The notes beneath the pieces were generated by a model. That model saw nothing but the letters and a program-made list of their open reading frames with translations. It was not told the origin of the DNA and ran no database searches. The position numbers and the translations under genes are program-made. A DNA stretch of 64,000 nucleotides from G963665005 sp963665005 (GTDB lineage Bacteria > Bacillota > Clostridia > Christensenellales > SZUA-584): assembly GCA_963665005.2 (NCBI GenBank), contig CAXXTQ010000002.1, positions 50,245-114,244 of the forward strand, written 5' to 3'. Shown here piece after piece: positions 16,052 to 25,157 of the stretch (position 1 is the first letter of the stretch; every line of letters begins with the position of its first letter).

Positions 16052-17383
16052 TCATTCTTGTTCCGCCTGCGCATAAAAAGCTTCGCCCGTGGTATACGGC
16101 TCGAATTCCTGCAAATACGCCTGCGCATCCGAATACTCATAGTAATGTTTCGGATAATACTCTTTTAACTGCGATTGGTCGGGCAAAAACAATTCATAGC
16201 TGCCTATACTCTCTAAACAATTCTGCGTGCCGCAGCTTTTCATATCTGCCAATATTTTTGCAATGGCATCGGCTTTTTGCTGTGTTTCGACAGAAAACAC
16301 GCGCGACATAGAAAAAACTATAGGCGGTATATCTTTGCCCTGCCCTTCAAGATACTGTATTGCGTATTCAAGCGCTACCATACCCGTCTGGCAGGTACAT
16401 TCTACCGTCTGTGCAAAATCATTATAATACACACTAGTAAGCCCCTCCCTGGTCGCGCCTATAGACCAGATATTGCCGATAAGCTCGTCTCTGCCGTAAT
16501 CGAGTATCGCCTGAAGGCACTGCACGGCTGTATCATCGCATACGGCAGCGACAGCGTCAAGCTCGCCATAACGAAACGCTTTTAATAAATTGACCGCCGC
16601 TTTATAGCTTACCTCTTTATCATAATCGCCCGCAACACTGCATACTACGTTTAATTCGTCGTAATTATCAAACACACGGCGCAGCCCCATAGATCTAAGC
16701 CTCGACGCGGAATCTGTAACCTCGCCTGTTATCTCGCCTATATTTCCTTTTGGATAGCCGTATTTATCGGTCATAGCTTTTACTATAGAAATACCGTTTA
16801 AAACGCCCAGCAAATATTCGTCGCGTTCTATAGAGCATATATATCCGCCCTGCCCGGGAGTTTTAGCTATCGTTTTATTCATCGTTATATAAGGAACGGA
16901 GTTTTTTTCGCATAAATCTCCGAGCTCTTCCATACCGCTCTCATTCGGAGAAATTATAAGTAAATCGATTTTAGCGTTTATCATTTCTTTTGCCGTTTCT
17001 ATTTGAAGAGCAGTATCGCCGCCCGTTGCTTGTTCGAGTATGTCGACGTCAAATTTCTCTTCATATCCGCCGCTTATCGCATGAAACTCTTTCCACCAAT
17101 TTTCTTCCTGCTCCGATTTATTTATAATAACGCCTATCTTATACTCTCCTGTAGGCAATGTTCCTATTTCGGAAAGCCCGGGCATAAAAAACTGCGGTAT
17201 CCCAGTGTTTGTCACAGGCAGTATAACTGTAGGCTGCGGAGTAGGCTGCTCTTCGGGCAGAGAATCCGCTGTTTGTGTTTCGGCAGGCGTGACCTGCTGC
17301 GCTTCGCTGGTATAACTACATGATGAACTAAAAAATAAACTTGCCAATAATGCCAGTATTAAAAATGCTGATCTTGTTCTCAT
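16052..17383 (-). CDS. Sugar-type substrate-binding lipoprotein, no transporter nearby
   Basis: About 443 residues. A type II signal peptide ends at FFSSSC, so the mature protein is lipid-anchored. After a Pro/Thr/Gln-rich linker comes a Peripla_BP_4/RbsB-like fold beginning KIGVIINKSEQEENWW and containing LLIISPNESG and AAVCDDTAVQ, the strands lining the sugar cleft. No permease or ATPase adjoins, so it may serve a distant transporter or a receptor. The ATG at 17383 is chosen over the TTG at 17395: GGAGG lies five bases before the ATG and overlaps the TTG frame. It is 25 bp after the methyltransferase gene. Confidence 0.82.
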   Translation of the reverse strand: MRTRSAFLILALLASLFFSSSCSYTSEAQQVTPAETQTADSLPEEQPTPQPTVILPVTNTGIPQFFMPGLSEIGTLPTGEYKIGVIINKSEQEENWWKEFHAISGGYEEKFDVDILEQATGGDTALQIETAKEMINAKIDLLIISPNESGMEELGDLCEKNSVPYITMNKTIAKTPGQGGYICSIERDEYLLGVLNGISIVKAMTDKYGYPKGNIGEITGEVTDSASRLRSMGLRRVFDNYDELNVVCSVAGDYDKEVSYKAAVNLLKAFRYGELDAVAAVCDDTAVQCLQAILDYGRDELIGNIWSIGATREGLTSVYYNDFAQTVECTCQTGMVALEYAIQYLEGQGKDIPPIVFSMSRVFSVETQQKADAIAKILADMKSCGTQNCLESIGSYELFLPDQSQLKEYYPKHYYEYSDAQAYLQEFEPYTTGEAFYAQAEQE

Positions 17384-17408
17384 ATATTCCTCCAAATATG
17401 ATATATCT

Positions 17409-18362
17409 TCAAATGCCTGCTCTCCTGAATATTTTTGCTGTATAAAAACGGCTGTCTTTATAGACGATGTCCGATTTCTCTAAAATAAATTCTTTGCCCA
17501 GCGCCTGCTCAAGCCGGGGCAGCCCGGGCGTATAGATAAAACAGCCTCCCGTTTTCAAAGCGTTTAATATCATATCATATTTACGTTGGTATTTTTCAAG
17601 CTGTGAAGAACCTTTTTGCATAAGATACCACAACTGGTTAGAAAATGCCATGTGCGAGACTATAGTGCCGTAAGTTTTTATGCCGAAATCAAAGTCCAGA
17701 TAGTCGCCCGAAAATAAAAATTCATTTTGCTCGGCATCCCTGTCTATACCGTACGCCTCTATACCGTTTTGTCTTAAATATTTAACGAGCCCCGCATCTT
17801 TCCCGCATCCTATATCCATCACAGGGCCGATTATTTTCTCCGTTTCTAGATCTAGCAGCTTCATCTGGCGCTGCGGGCTGTACTGCGAGCATACTTTAGG
17901 TATTATCTGCGGCGCTTTAGTATATTCTTGCAGCATACTCTGGCCGTTATATTCACTCAGAAAAAGCCTCAGCCTGTCGTAATGCGCACTGAAAAGTTCA
18001 TCTATATCATTTTTGCTTACCGCCTTTTTTTCGCACAGCTTTCTTATATCGCAGACAAATCTTTTGTATACTTCGCCCGCTTTTTTTAGGCTGTCTTTAT
18101 CTCCGGCAAGATATTGGTTAGCCCTAAAAAAAACATCCATAACATACTTTGACAATATTTCTATAAAAAAATCGAACCGTCCCTTATCTTCTATTTCCTG
18201 TATAAACCGCAATACATCCTGCCTTGCGTTTAATAAAAGAAAATAGTTTTTATCCGAACAGCTCACGCCCTGCTCACTGCCAAAGTTGTAGAACAGGCTT
18301 TTTGTACCGTTTTTTTCTATCTGGCTTTGAATGCTCTGTGTTATCTCTTCCCAACCTGCCAT
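17409..18362 (-). CDS. Class I SAM-dependent methyltransferase
   Basis: 317 residues. The C-terminal half has the SAM motif I VMDIGCGKDAGLVKYL, an acidic residue at motif II (YGIDRD) and a late-strand segment NALKTGGCFIYTPGLP. The N-terminal ~150 residues are helical and not recognisable, perhaps a substrate-binding cap. The substrate is unknown. First gene of the methyltransferase / binding-lipoprotein / DUF89 group, divergent from cinA. The ribosome site is weak. Confidence 0.75.
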   Translation of the reverse strand: MAGWEEITQSIQSQIEKNGTKSLFYNFGSEQGVSCSDKNYFLLLNARQDVLRFIQEIEDKGRFDFFIEILSKYVMDVFFRANQYLAGDKDSLKKAGEVYKRFVCDIRKLCEKKAVSKNDIDELFSAHYDRLRLFLSEYNGQSMLQEYTKAPQIIPKVCSQYSPQRQMKLLDLETEKIIGPVMDIGCGKDAGLVKYLRQNGIEAYGIDRDAEQNEFLFSGDYLDFDFGIKTYGTIVSHMAFSNQLWYLMQKGSSQLEKYQRKYDMILNALKTGGCFIYTPGLPRLEQALGKEFILEKSDIVYKDSRFYTAKIFRRAGI

Positions 18363-18459
18363 TTATTAAAAAAGCCTTTCCGCCGATTAGTTTTCCATGA
18401 TATATTAACGGCACTATGATATAATATCTTACGGGAAAAAACAACTTTTAGGGGGAAAT

Positions 18460-19707
18460 ATGAACGCAGAGATACTATGTATCGGTACAGAGATACTTCT
18501 TGGAGACATTGTAAACACCAATGGTGCTTTTCTGGCGCAGCAGCTGGCGGCGCTTGGTATAGATATTTTTCATCAAACGGTAGTGGGCGATAATAAAGAC
18601 AGGCTTAAAAAAAGCTTAGAACTTGCTCTTTGCCGAGCGGATATCGTTATAACGACAGGCGGGCTCGGCCCGACATACGACGACGTTACCAAGAAAACGA
18701 TAGCCGATTATTTTGGCATAGGGCTAAAGCTGCATGAACCTTCTGTAAAAAAGATAGAAGAATTATCGCGCAGGTTAAAAAGAAAGCTCTCGCCAAACAA
18801 CCTTCTTCAGGCAGAAGTTCCCGAAGGCTCTACCGTGTTTTTTAACGATACGGGATTCGCGCCGGGCATTGCCTTAGAAAAGAATAATAAGACGGTAATA
18901 ATGCTTCCCGGGCCTCCGAACGAAATGCGGCCTATGTTTAAAAACCGGGTAATACCTTATCTTTTAAAAAACACCGATTCAATTATATTGTCGCGAACCG
19001 TTCACGTTTTTGGCCTCGGCGAATCTCTCGTTGAACAGACTCTGCACGATATTATGACTACCTCTTTTAACCCGACTGTCGCGCCGTACGCGAAACAGGG
19101 TGAAGTTCATGTAAGAGTAAGCGCAAAAGCAAAAGACGAGAAAGCCGCGCAGGCGCTTATAGCTCCTGTAATCGGCGAGATAAAAAAGCGTCTTGGCAAT
19201 GCCATTTACGGAATTGATATAGGCAGCCTGCAAAACGCTCTTGTTTTAGCGCTTAAACAAAAAAACATAAAAGCGGCGACCGCCGAAAGCTGTACGGGCG
19301 GCGCTGTATCTCGTGCAATAACAGATATCCCCGGCTCGTCCGCTGTGTTCGAGTGCGGTATATGTACATATTCTAACGCTATGAAAGCAAAACTTCTAGG
19401 AGTTAAAGAAGAGACTCTAAAAGCGCACGGCGCTGTTTCTGCCCAAACTGCCGCACAAATGGCAAAAGGCGTGCGAGAAGTTTCGGGCGCGGATATAGGC
19501 TTTGGAATTACAGGTATCGCCGGCCCTGACGGCGGAAGCGAAGAAAAACCGGTCGGGCTCGTGTATATGGCGATAGACAGCGACGCCTTATGCGAAACAA
19601 AAAAACTTAATCTTAGCAGAGGCCATAAGAATGAGCGTGATTTTATTAGAATGTATGCAACTATGAACGCTCTGTCATTTCTCTTGTCTGCCGCTGATAA
19701 AGCATAA
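18460..19707 (+). CDS. cinA: CinA: competence/damage-inducible protein, pyridine nucleotide salvage
   Basis: 415 residues, the full two-domain form. The N-terminal molybdopterin-binding-like COG1058 domain (AEILCIGTEILLGDIVNTNG, split here as AEILCIGTEILLG and DIVNTNG; TTGGLGPTYDDVTK) acts as an ADP-ribose pyrophosphatase in studied proteins. The C-terminal domain (ATAESCTGGAVSRAITD; GITGIAGPDGGSEEKPVG) is the nicotinamide mononucleotide amidase. RBS AGGGGG. A TATAAT lies at 18420-18425. In Gram-positives cinA often precedes recA; here it does not and ends in a terminator. Confidence 0.95.
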   Translation: MNAEILCIGTEILLGDIVNTNGAFLAQQLAALGIDIFHQTVVGDNKDRLKKSLELALCRADIVITTGGLGPTYDDVTKKTIADYFGIGLKLHEPSVKKIEELSRRLKRKLSPNNLLQAEVPEGSTVFFNDTGFAPGIALEKNNKTVIMLPGPPNEMRPMFKNRVIPYLLKNTDSIILSRTVHVFGLGESLVEQTLHDIMTTSFNPTVAPYAKQGEVHVRVSAKAKDEKAAQALIAPVIGEIKKRLGNAIYGIDIGSLQNALVLALKQKNIKAATAESCTGGAVSRAITDIPGSSAVFECGICTYSNAMKAKLLGVKEETLKAHGAVSAQTAAQMAKGVREVSGADIGFGITGIAGPDGGSEEKPVGLVYMAIDSDALCETKKLNLSRGHKNERDFIRMYATMNALSFLLSAADKA

Positions 19708-19731
19708 GAAAATATTTCTTCAAAAAAAGAA

Positions 19732-19770
19732 AAGGGATGCCTCGTTCTATAATTCGAGGTATCCCTTATT
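19732..19770. terminator. Bidirectional terminator between cinA and the zinc-ribbon gene
   Basis: AAGGGATGCCTCG (19732-19744) pairs with CGAGGTATCCCTT (19755-19767), with one wobble pair. A-rich DNA lies on the left and T-rich on the right, serving both converging genes. Confidence 0.85.
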
Positions 19771-19780
19771 TATTAAATTA

Positions 19781-20554
19781 TTATTGCTTAGCTCCGCATT
19801 TTCCGCAGAATACTGCGCCCGGCGGAAGGTCTGCTCCGCAGCTTACGCATTTTGCACCGGCAGGTGCCGCGCTCTGTTCGGGAGCGGATGCCGCCGGCTG
19901 TACCGGAGGTGCTGCAGGCGGTGCCTGAGGTGCTGCTTGGGGTGCTTGGGGCGGTGCAGCCTGAGGTTGTACCGGAGGTGCGGCTTGAGGTGCTGCTGGC
20001 GGTACAGGCTGCTGCCCGATAGTATTCGGCGCGCCGCAATTCGGGCAGAAAGCAGACGAAGACGGAATAAATGCTCCGCAATTCGGGCACGCAACGCCGG
20101 CGGTTGCCTGCGCTTTTGCCGCTGATGCCGCTCTAATCTGCTTAAACTTCTCGGATTTTATCATTACCAAAGCAACTATAGCTCCAAACGCGAGGAAATA
20201 GAAGAAAGGTTCAAACCATCCTCTACCTACCCAGGCAACATAACCATATCCATATCCTCCAAAACTAATGAGAGTTATAATAAAAGCAATAAGACTGCCT
20301 AACGCAATAATGCCGCTTGTTATTATTAGAGTCATAATATCTTCTTTTATTAACGTCAACAGCAATCCGGCGTACATTAAAATAATTCCAATTGTTGATA
20401 CAAAAGATGCCGCGACCATTACAAAAGCGCCAACAAGATAGAAAAAACCTCCTGCGCCAAACACAAGCATGTTAAATGTCAAAAGAAATTTTAAAAAAGG
20501 AACACTGTTAAAATAATCTTTAGCAGCATTGGTAAAGTTTTTATACGGAGTCAT
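19781..20554 (-). CDS. Four-helix membrane protein with two zinc ribbons and a PQA-rich linker
   Basis: About 257 residues. Four membrane segments fill residues 15-125. A charged stretch (KSEKFKQIRAAS) follows, then a zinc ribbon CPNCGAFIPSSSAFCPNCG, a roughly 50-residue linker made of repeated PQAAPP-like units, and a second ribbon CVSCGADLPPGAVFCGKCG at the very C-terminus. Both ribbons should be cytoplasmic if the N-terminus is inside. The function is unknown; such tails probably serve protein contacts. The ATG at 20554 is favoured, since GGGAGG abuts the ATG at 20563 and is 9 bases from this one. The repetitive linker also makes long spurious open frames on the other strand. Confidence 0.7.
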   Translation of the reverse strand: MTPYKNFTNAAKDYFNSVPFLKFLLTFNMLVFGAGGFFYLVGAFVMVAASFVSTIGIILMYAGLLLTLIKEDIMTLIITSGIIALGSLIAFIITLISFGGYGYGYVAWVGRGWFEPFFYFLAFGAIVALVMIKSEKFKQIRAASAAKAQATAGVACPNCGAFIPSSSAFCPNCGAPNTIGQQPVPPAAPQAAPPVQPQAAPPQAPQAAPQAPPAAPPVQPAASAPEQSAAPAGAKCVSCGADLPPGAVFCGKCGAKQ

Positions 20555-20820
20555 AATAAACATCCTCCCAGATTTAATTTTTATATGTATTTATATTACA
20601 TCATTAATACCTATATTCGCAAGAGATAAACAAACAATATATTTTAAAATTTCTTATAATTTCGTAATGTTTACAAAATTTGAGTATCTTTTGCAAAATA
20701 ATCTGTTTAGCCATAAACTTTTTAATATTTTCAATGTTCAAATTTTTTTCACACTTTAATCATGTTTCGGCAAAAATAATACTGTAATGTGTTATTTATA
20801 ATACGGAGAGGAAAAAATTA

Positions 20821-21705
20821 ATGGAGCTTTGGATAAACATAGTTTTCGCGTGGATTGCGCTGATATTATCTTTTTTTCTTATTGTCATATGGGCACTGCG
20901 ATTAACCTGTAAAAAGAAAAAACCGCTGCTGCTGCATAAAATAAACCGAAAGCTTAGAAAACACCATAAGCTTATAGGTATACTGCTTATAGGCACGGCG
21001 TTCGTGCACGGGCTTTTTTCGAGCGACGACCTTCTCAGCCTGAACTGGGGAACTGCCAACTGGATAGTGAGTATACTGCTCGGTTTCTCGTGGCTGCTGC
21101 GCAAAAAGCTTAATATGAAAAAAACCTGGATGACAGTTCATCGTGTTTTGACTGTTTCTTTTGTTGCGCTTATCGCCATTCATGTATTAAACGTCGGCGG
21201 ATTTATTATCGATGATATGATAGCGGGCGATATTGCTCCGCCCCCTGTTGCAATTGCGCAGGCTGAGTCGACAGATAACAGCGAGGCGGATGAAGAAACG
21301 CCCGAGCCAAGCGTAGAGCGAACGCCCGCCCCAACTACGCAAAGCGAAGCACAGACGGCCAAGCCAAGTACTGTTGCAGAGCCGAGCACCGAAAATACGC
21401 CTGCACCTGCAACCACTTCCGAAAGCAGCACCATGTATCAGGACGGCGTTTATCAGGGCACAGGCACCGGCTATAAACCCGGCCTTGTCGTCGAAGTCAC
21501 CATAGAAAACGATATCATCGTAAGCGTAACGGTAATCGACCATAACGAGAAAAACGAGATGTTCTGGGGCGTTCCCGTAACCGAAATACCTAAAGCTATA
21601 GTAGAATCGCAATCGACAGATGTCGATGTAGTATCTGGCGCGACTATGACGTCAAGAGGTATCATAGAAGCTGTGGAAGACGCACTCGGCAAGGCTCTTT
21701 ATTAA
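20821..21705 (+). CDS. Membrane protein with predicted haem-binding helices and a flavinylated FMN-binding domain
   Basis: 294 residues. Four N-terminal helices include paired histidines (KHHKLIG and FVHGLF; TVHRVL and AIHVLN) placed as in b-type cytochrome or ferric-reductase bundles. A Pro/Thr/Ser-rich extracellular linker (about 140-205) leads to an FMN_bind domain with VVSGATMTSRGI, the motif whose Thr receives FMN from ApbE. This predicts electron transfer across the membrane to an external flavin, possibly to an extracellular acceptor. No apbE is in the window. RBS GGAGAGG precedes the ATG. Haem binding is inferred from spacing only. Confidence 0.75.
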   Translation: MELWINIVFAWIALILSFFLIVIWALRLTCKKKKPLLLHKINRKLRKHHKLIGILLIGTAFVHGLFSSDDLLSLNWGTANWIVSILLGFSWLLRKKLNMKKTWMTVHRVLTVSFVALIAIHVLNVGGFIIDDMIAGDIAPPPVAIAQAESTDNSEADEETPEPSVERTPAPTTQSEAQTAKPSTVAEPSTENTPAPATTSESSTMYQDGVYQGTGTGYKPGLVVEVTIENDIIVSVTVIDHNEKNEMFWGVPVTEIPKAIVESQSTDVDVVSGATMTSRGIIEAVEDALGKALY

Positions 21706-21782
21706 AATATATAGCTTTTGCTGTTAAAAAAAGTTCGCGGTCATGGTATCCTCGGTATCCGATTTTAGAAAAGCAGCTTTCA

Positions 21783-21837
21783 AAAAAACAAAAGACCGTG
21801 TATATACACCAGAATAACTCCTGCAAAATACACGGTC
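21783..21837 (-). terminator. Terminator of glmM-glmS
   Basis: GACCGTGTAT (21794-21803) and ATACACGGTC (21828-21837) form a 10 bp stem with a 24-base loop. On the minus strand it is followed by CTTTTGTTTTTTTG. Confidence 0.65.
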
Positions 21838-21853
21838 AAGTATTTTTGTAATT

Positions 21854-23677
21854 TTATTCCACTGTCACACTCTTAGCCAGATTTCTTGGTTTGTCTACAT
21901 CACAGCCTTTTTCTACCGACATATAATATGCGAAAAGCTGCATGGGCATAACGGCAAGTATGGGCGCGAACAGGTCATTCATTTTAGGAAGATAAATAAC
22001 CTCATCCGCTATATCGTCGGGCAGCTCACAGCCCTCAAAAACAACAGCGAGCACTTCCGCGCCTCTGGCTCTTACCTCTTTTATATTGCTTATAGTCTTT
22101 TCCAGAAGCTTTTGCTGTGTCGCAATCGCCACAACAAGAGTACCCTTTTCTATAAGCGCAATCGTTCCGTGCTTTAGCTCTCCCGCGGCGTAAGCTTCCG
22201 AATGTATATACGATATTTCTTTTAACTTTAGCGAAGCCTCCATAGACAATACGTAATCGAGCCCCCTGCCTATAAAAAACACGCTGTTTTTATGAAAATG
22301 CGCTGCCGCGAATTTTTGAAGCTGCTGCTTTGTGCCCAGTATTTGTTCCATAACAGCCGGCACCTTAGCAAACTCTTTTACGAACTCATCGTATTTTTTT
22401 GCATCCAGGCTTTGGTTAAGCCTCGCAAGCTCAAGCGCAATCATATATATAGCCATCAGCTGTGTATTATACGCTTTTGTAGAAGCTACTGCTATCTCGG
22501 GGCCTGCGTGCGTATATAGCACGGCATCCGCTTCTCTTGATATTGTGCTGCCTACAACGTTTACTATCGCAGCGATTTTTGCACCGCATTTTTTTGCTTC
22601 GCGCATTGCCGCCAGAGTATCTGCAGTTTCTCCCGACTGGCTTATAATTATAACGAGCTGTCCGGGTACAATTATAGGGCGGCGATAGCGAAACTCTGAA
22701 GCGACTTCTACGTCTACAGGTATTCTCGCCAAACTCTCGATTATATATTTTCCTACCATTCCGGCGTGGTATGCCGTTCCGCAGGCAATAATGCTTATCT
22801 TGCCTAAACCCTCTACCATCGCTTTATCTATGCCGATCTCTGCCAAATCGATTATGCCGTCTTTGAATCTTGGAAAAAAAGTATCAGCCATGGCCTTTGG
22901 TTCTTCATGTATCTCTTTTATCATGAAATGCTCATAGCCGCCTTTTTCTGCCATAGATACATCCCAGTCTACATGATAGCTGTCTCTCTGCGCTTTTTTT
23001 GCGTACTCATCATAGATAACGACATTGTCTTTTGTTATTACCGCAATATCTTTATCGTTTAAAAAATATACGTCTCTTGTATACTCCAATATGGCGGGTA
23101 TGTCCGAAGCGATGAAGTTATCGTCCTTACCGATTCCGATGACTAAAGGGCTGTCTTTTCTTGCCGCGATAAGCATGTCAGGATGTTTCTCAGAGACTAC
23201 GCCGAGCGCATACGACCCTTCGAGCCGTGCAATCGCACAATTTACCGCTTCGAGTAAATCTCCATCATAATAATGGTTGATAAGATGCGCCACAACTTCT
23301 GTGTCCGTCTGTGATACAAACTCTGCGCCTTCACTGATCAACCACGTTTTTAGTTTCATGTAATTTTCTATTATACCGTTGTGCACTACGGCGATATCGC
23401 CGGCGCAGTTAGCATGAGGATGCGAATTTTCGAAAGACGGCTCTCCGTGCGTCGCCCATCTGGTATGCCCTATACCTATAGTATCTTTAGCTTCACAGCC
23501 TTGCAGTATTTCGGCAAGGCCTGTAAGCCTTCCTTTTGTCTTTTGTATGTTTAACCTGCCGTCCTGAACGACCGCTACTCCCGCGCTGTCATACCCTCTG
23601 TATTCAAGCTTAGAAAGGCCTCCAAGCAATACGGGATAAACATCCCGCGCTCCTACGTAACCTACTATTCCGCACAT
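21854..23677 (-). CDS. glmS: Glutamine--fructose-6-phosphate aminotransferase
   Basis: GlmS makes glucosamine-6-phosphate, the first step to UDP-GlcNAc. I set the start at the ATG of MCGIVGYVG (23677), because Cys at position 2 must become the N-terminal nucleophile; the longer frame from 23734 would bury it. That gives 607 residues, near the E. coli length of 609. N-terminal glutaminase (GIGHTRWATHGEPS) is followed by two SIS domains (IACGTAYHAG, ISQSGETADTLAA) and the C-terminal DKPRNLAKSVTVE signature. The 66 bp gap to glmM leaves no room for a glmS ribozyme, so control is likely at the glmM promoter. Confidence 0.96.
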   Translation of the reverse strand: MCGIVGYVGARDVYPVLLGGLSKLEYRGYDSAGVAVVQDGRLNIQKTKGRLTGLAEILQGCEAKDTIGIGHTRWATHGEPSFENSHPHANCAGDIAVVHNGIIENYMKLKTWLISEGAEFVSQTDTEVVAHLINHYYDGDLLEAVNCAIARLEGSYALGVVSEKHPDMLIAARKDSPLVIGIGKDDNFIASDIPAILEYTRDVYFLNDKDIAVITKDNVVIYDEYAKKAQRDSYHVDWDVSMAEKGGYEHFMIKEIHEEPKAMADTFFPRFKDGIIDLAEIGIDKAMVEGLGKISIIACGTAYHAGMVGKYIIESLARIPVDVEVASEFRYRRPIIVPGQLVIIISQSGETADTLAAMREAKKCGAKIAAIVNVVGSTISREADAVLYTHAGPEIAVASTKAYNTQLMAIYMIALELARLNQSLDAKKYDEFVKEFAKVPAVMEQILGTKQQLQKFAAAHFHKNSVFFIGRGLDYVLSMEASLKLKEISYIHSEAYAAGELKHGTIALIEKGTLVVAIATQQKLLEKTISNIKEVRARGAEVLAVVFEGCELPDDIADEVIYLPKMNDLFAPILAVMPMQLFAYYMSVEKGCDVDKPRNLAKSVTVE

Positions 23678-23743
23678 ATAATAATTGCCCCCTTGCTTTG
23701 TGCTCCAAAAAGCTGCCGCTTTTTTTAATCCCACAAATATTAA

Positions 23744-25090
23744 TTACGCAAGGCGGCTTTCTATGAGCGCTGCCATTTCTACCGCCTGGCGCTCTATTTC
23801 TTTGATGTCCTGGCCCTCTATCATAACTCTTACAAGCGGCTCTGTTCCCGAGGGACGTATAAGAACTCTGCCTTTACCGTGAAATTTATGTTCAAGCGCT
23901 TTTATCTGCTTTTTTATCTGTTCGTCTTCGATTATATGATATTTGTTTTCGTCTTTCACTTTTGCGTTTACGAGCACCTGCGGAAGTATTGATACCACTC
24001 CTGCAAGCTTCGAAAGCGGTTTCCCGCTTCGCCTAACTATTGAAGCAAGCTCGATTCCCGTTAATATTCCATCGCCCGTAGTATTGTTGTCAAGGAAGAT
24101 TATATGCCCCGACTGTTCCCCTCCGAGCGAATATCCGCCTTTCATCATCTCTTCTAAAACGTATCTGTCGCCGACGTTTGTCTTGACTATTTTTATGCCG
24201 TTCTCTTTCATAGCGATATCGAGCCCGAGATTGCTCATTACCGTAGCGACAAGAGTGTTCTTTTCCAGCCGACCGCGAGATTTTAAATCGAGCGCACATA
24301 TAGCCATTATCTGGTCTCCGTCAACAACAACGCCGTGCTCGTCTACCGCGATAAGCCTGTCTGCGTCTCCGTCAAAAGCAAACCCCATATCAGCGCCAAG
24401 CTCGGCTACAAGCTGCGTCAGCTTTTGCGGGTATGTAGAACCGCAGTAATCGTTTATGTTTGTTCCGTCGGGAGTGTTATAATACGGAACAACTTCTGCA
24501 CCAAGCTCCATGAAAGCGCGCGGCCCGACGATAGATGCCGCTCCGTGCGCGCAATCGAGTACTATTTTTAATCCGCGCAGATTGGTATCTGTGGTAGACA
24601 ATAGAAATTCTTTATATTCTGCCAAAGCGTTTGCCGCAGTGACCCGCCTTCCGACGTCTATTCCCGTCTTTAATTCTATCTCTTCGTTGCCGTCGAGAAT
24701 AATTCTTTCTATATGGTCTTCTATCTCGTCGGGAAGTTTTTTGCCGTCCGCGCTGAAAAATTTTATGCCGTTATATTCTACAGAGTTATGCGACGCCGAT
24801 ATCACAACGCCCGCGTCCGCTTCGTAATCCCTTGTTAAAAAAGCAACGCCTGATGTGGGAATAACTCCCGTAATAACCGCCTCTGCGCCGACAGAACAAA
24901 TTCCCGCAACCATTGCCGCTTCAAGCATATCGCCCGAAATCCTTGTGTCTCTGCCTATAAGTATTCTTGCCTTGTGCACCTTGCTCGTCAATACATACGC
25001 ACCAGCCTGCCCAAGCTTAAACGCAAGCTCGCAAGACAGCTGGTCGTTAGCTACTCCACGTACACCGTCCGTTCCAAAAAGCCTTCCCAT
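23744..25090 (-). CDS. glmM: Phosphoglucosamine mutase
   Basis: GlmM converts glucosamine-6-phosphate to glucosamine-1-phosphate. 448 residues, the usual length. The active-site serine is in VISASHNSVEYNG (Ser100), the metal-binding loop is AFDGDADRLIAVD, the substrate loop GGEQSGHI, and the phosphate-binding loop RPSGTEPLVRVM. The Pro of the common SASHNP is Ser here, a minor change. RBS GGAGG is close to the ATG at 25090. Upstream gene of the glmM-glmS unit. Confidence 0.96.
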   Translation of the reverse strand: MGRLFGTDGVRGVANDQLSCELAFKLGQAGAYVLTSKVHKARILIGRDTRISGDMLEAAMVAGICSVGAEAVITGVIPTSGVAFLTRDYEADAGVVISASHNSVEYNGIKFFSADGKKLPDEIEDHIERIILDGNEEIELKTGIDVGRRVTAANALAEYKEFLLSTTDTNLRGLKIVLDCAHGAASIVGPRAFMELGAEVVPYYNTPDGTNINDYCGSTYPQKLTQLVAELGADMGFAFDGDADRLIAVDEHGVVVDGDQIMAICALDLKSRGRLEKNTLVATVMSNLGLDIAMKENGIKIVKTNVGDRYVLEEMMKGGYSLGGEQSGHIIFLDNNTTGDGILTGIELASIVRRSGKPLSKLAGVVSILPQVLVNAKVKDENKYHIIEDEQIKKQIKALEHKFHGKGRVLIRPSGTEPLVRVMIEGQDIKEIERQAVEMAALIESRLA

Positions 25091-25157
25091 ATTTCCTCCG
25101 TTTCCCGGACCTTTGTATTATATTCCGGGTTATACCAATATGCAAATTGGTATAGTC

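Noticed and set aside
19788..20125. Long Cys/Arg/Ser-rich frames on both strands
   Set aside because: They are shadow frames of the repetitive PQA linker and have extreme composition.
23678..23743. glmS ribozyme upstream of glmS
   Set aside because: Only 66 bp separate glmM and glmS, too little for the ribozyme, and no matching sequence is seen. I did not find one before glmM either.
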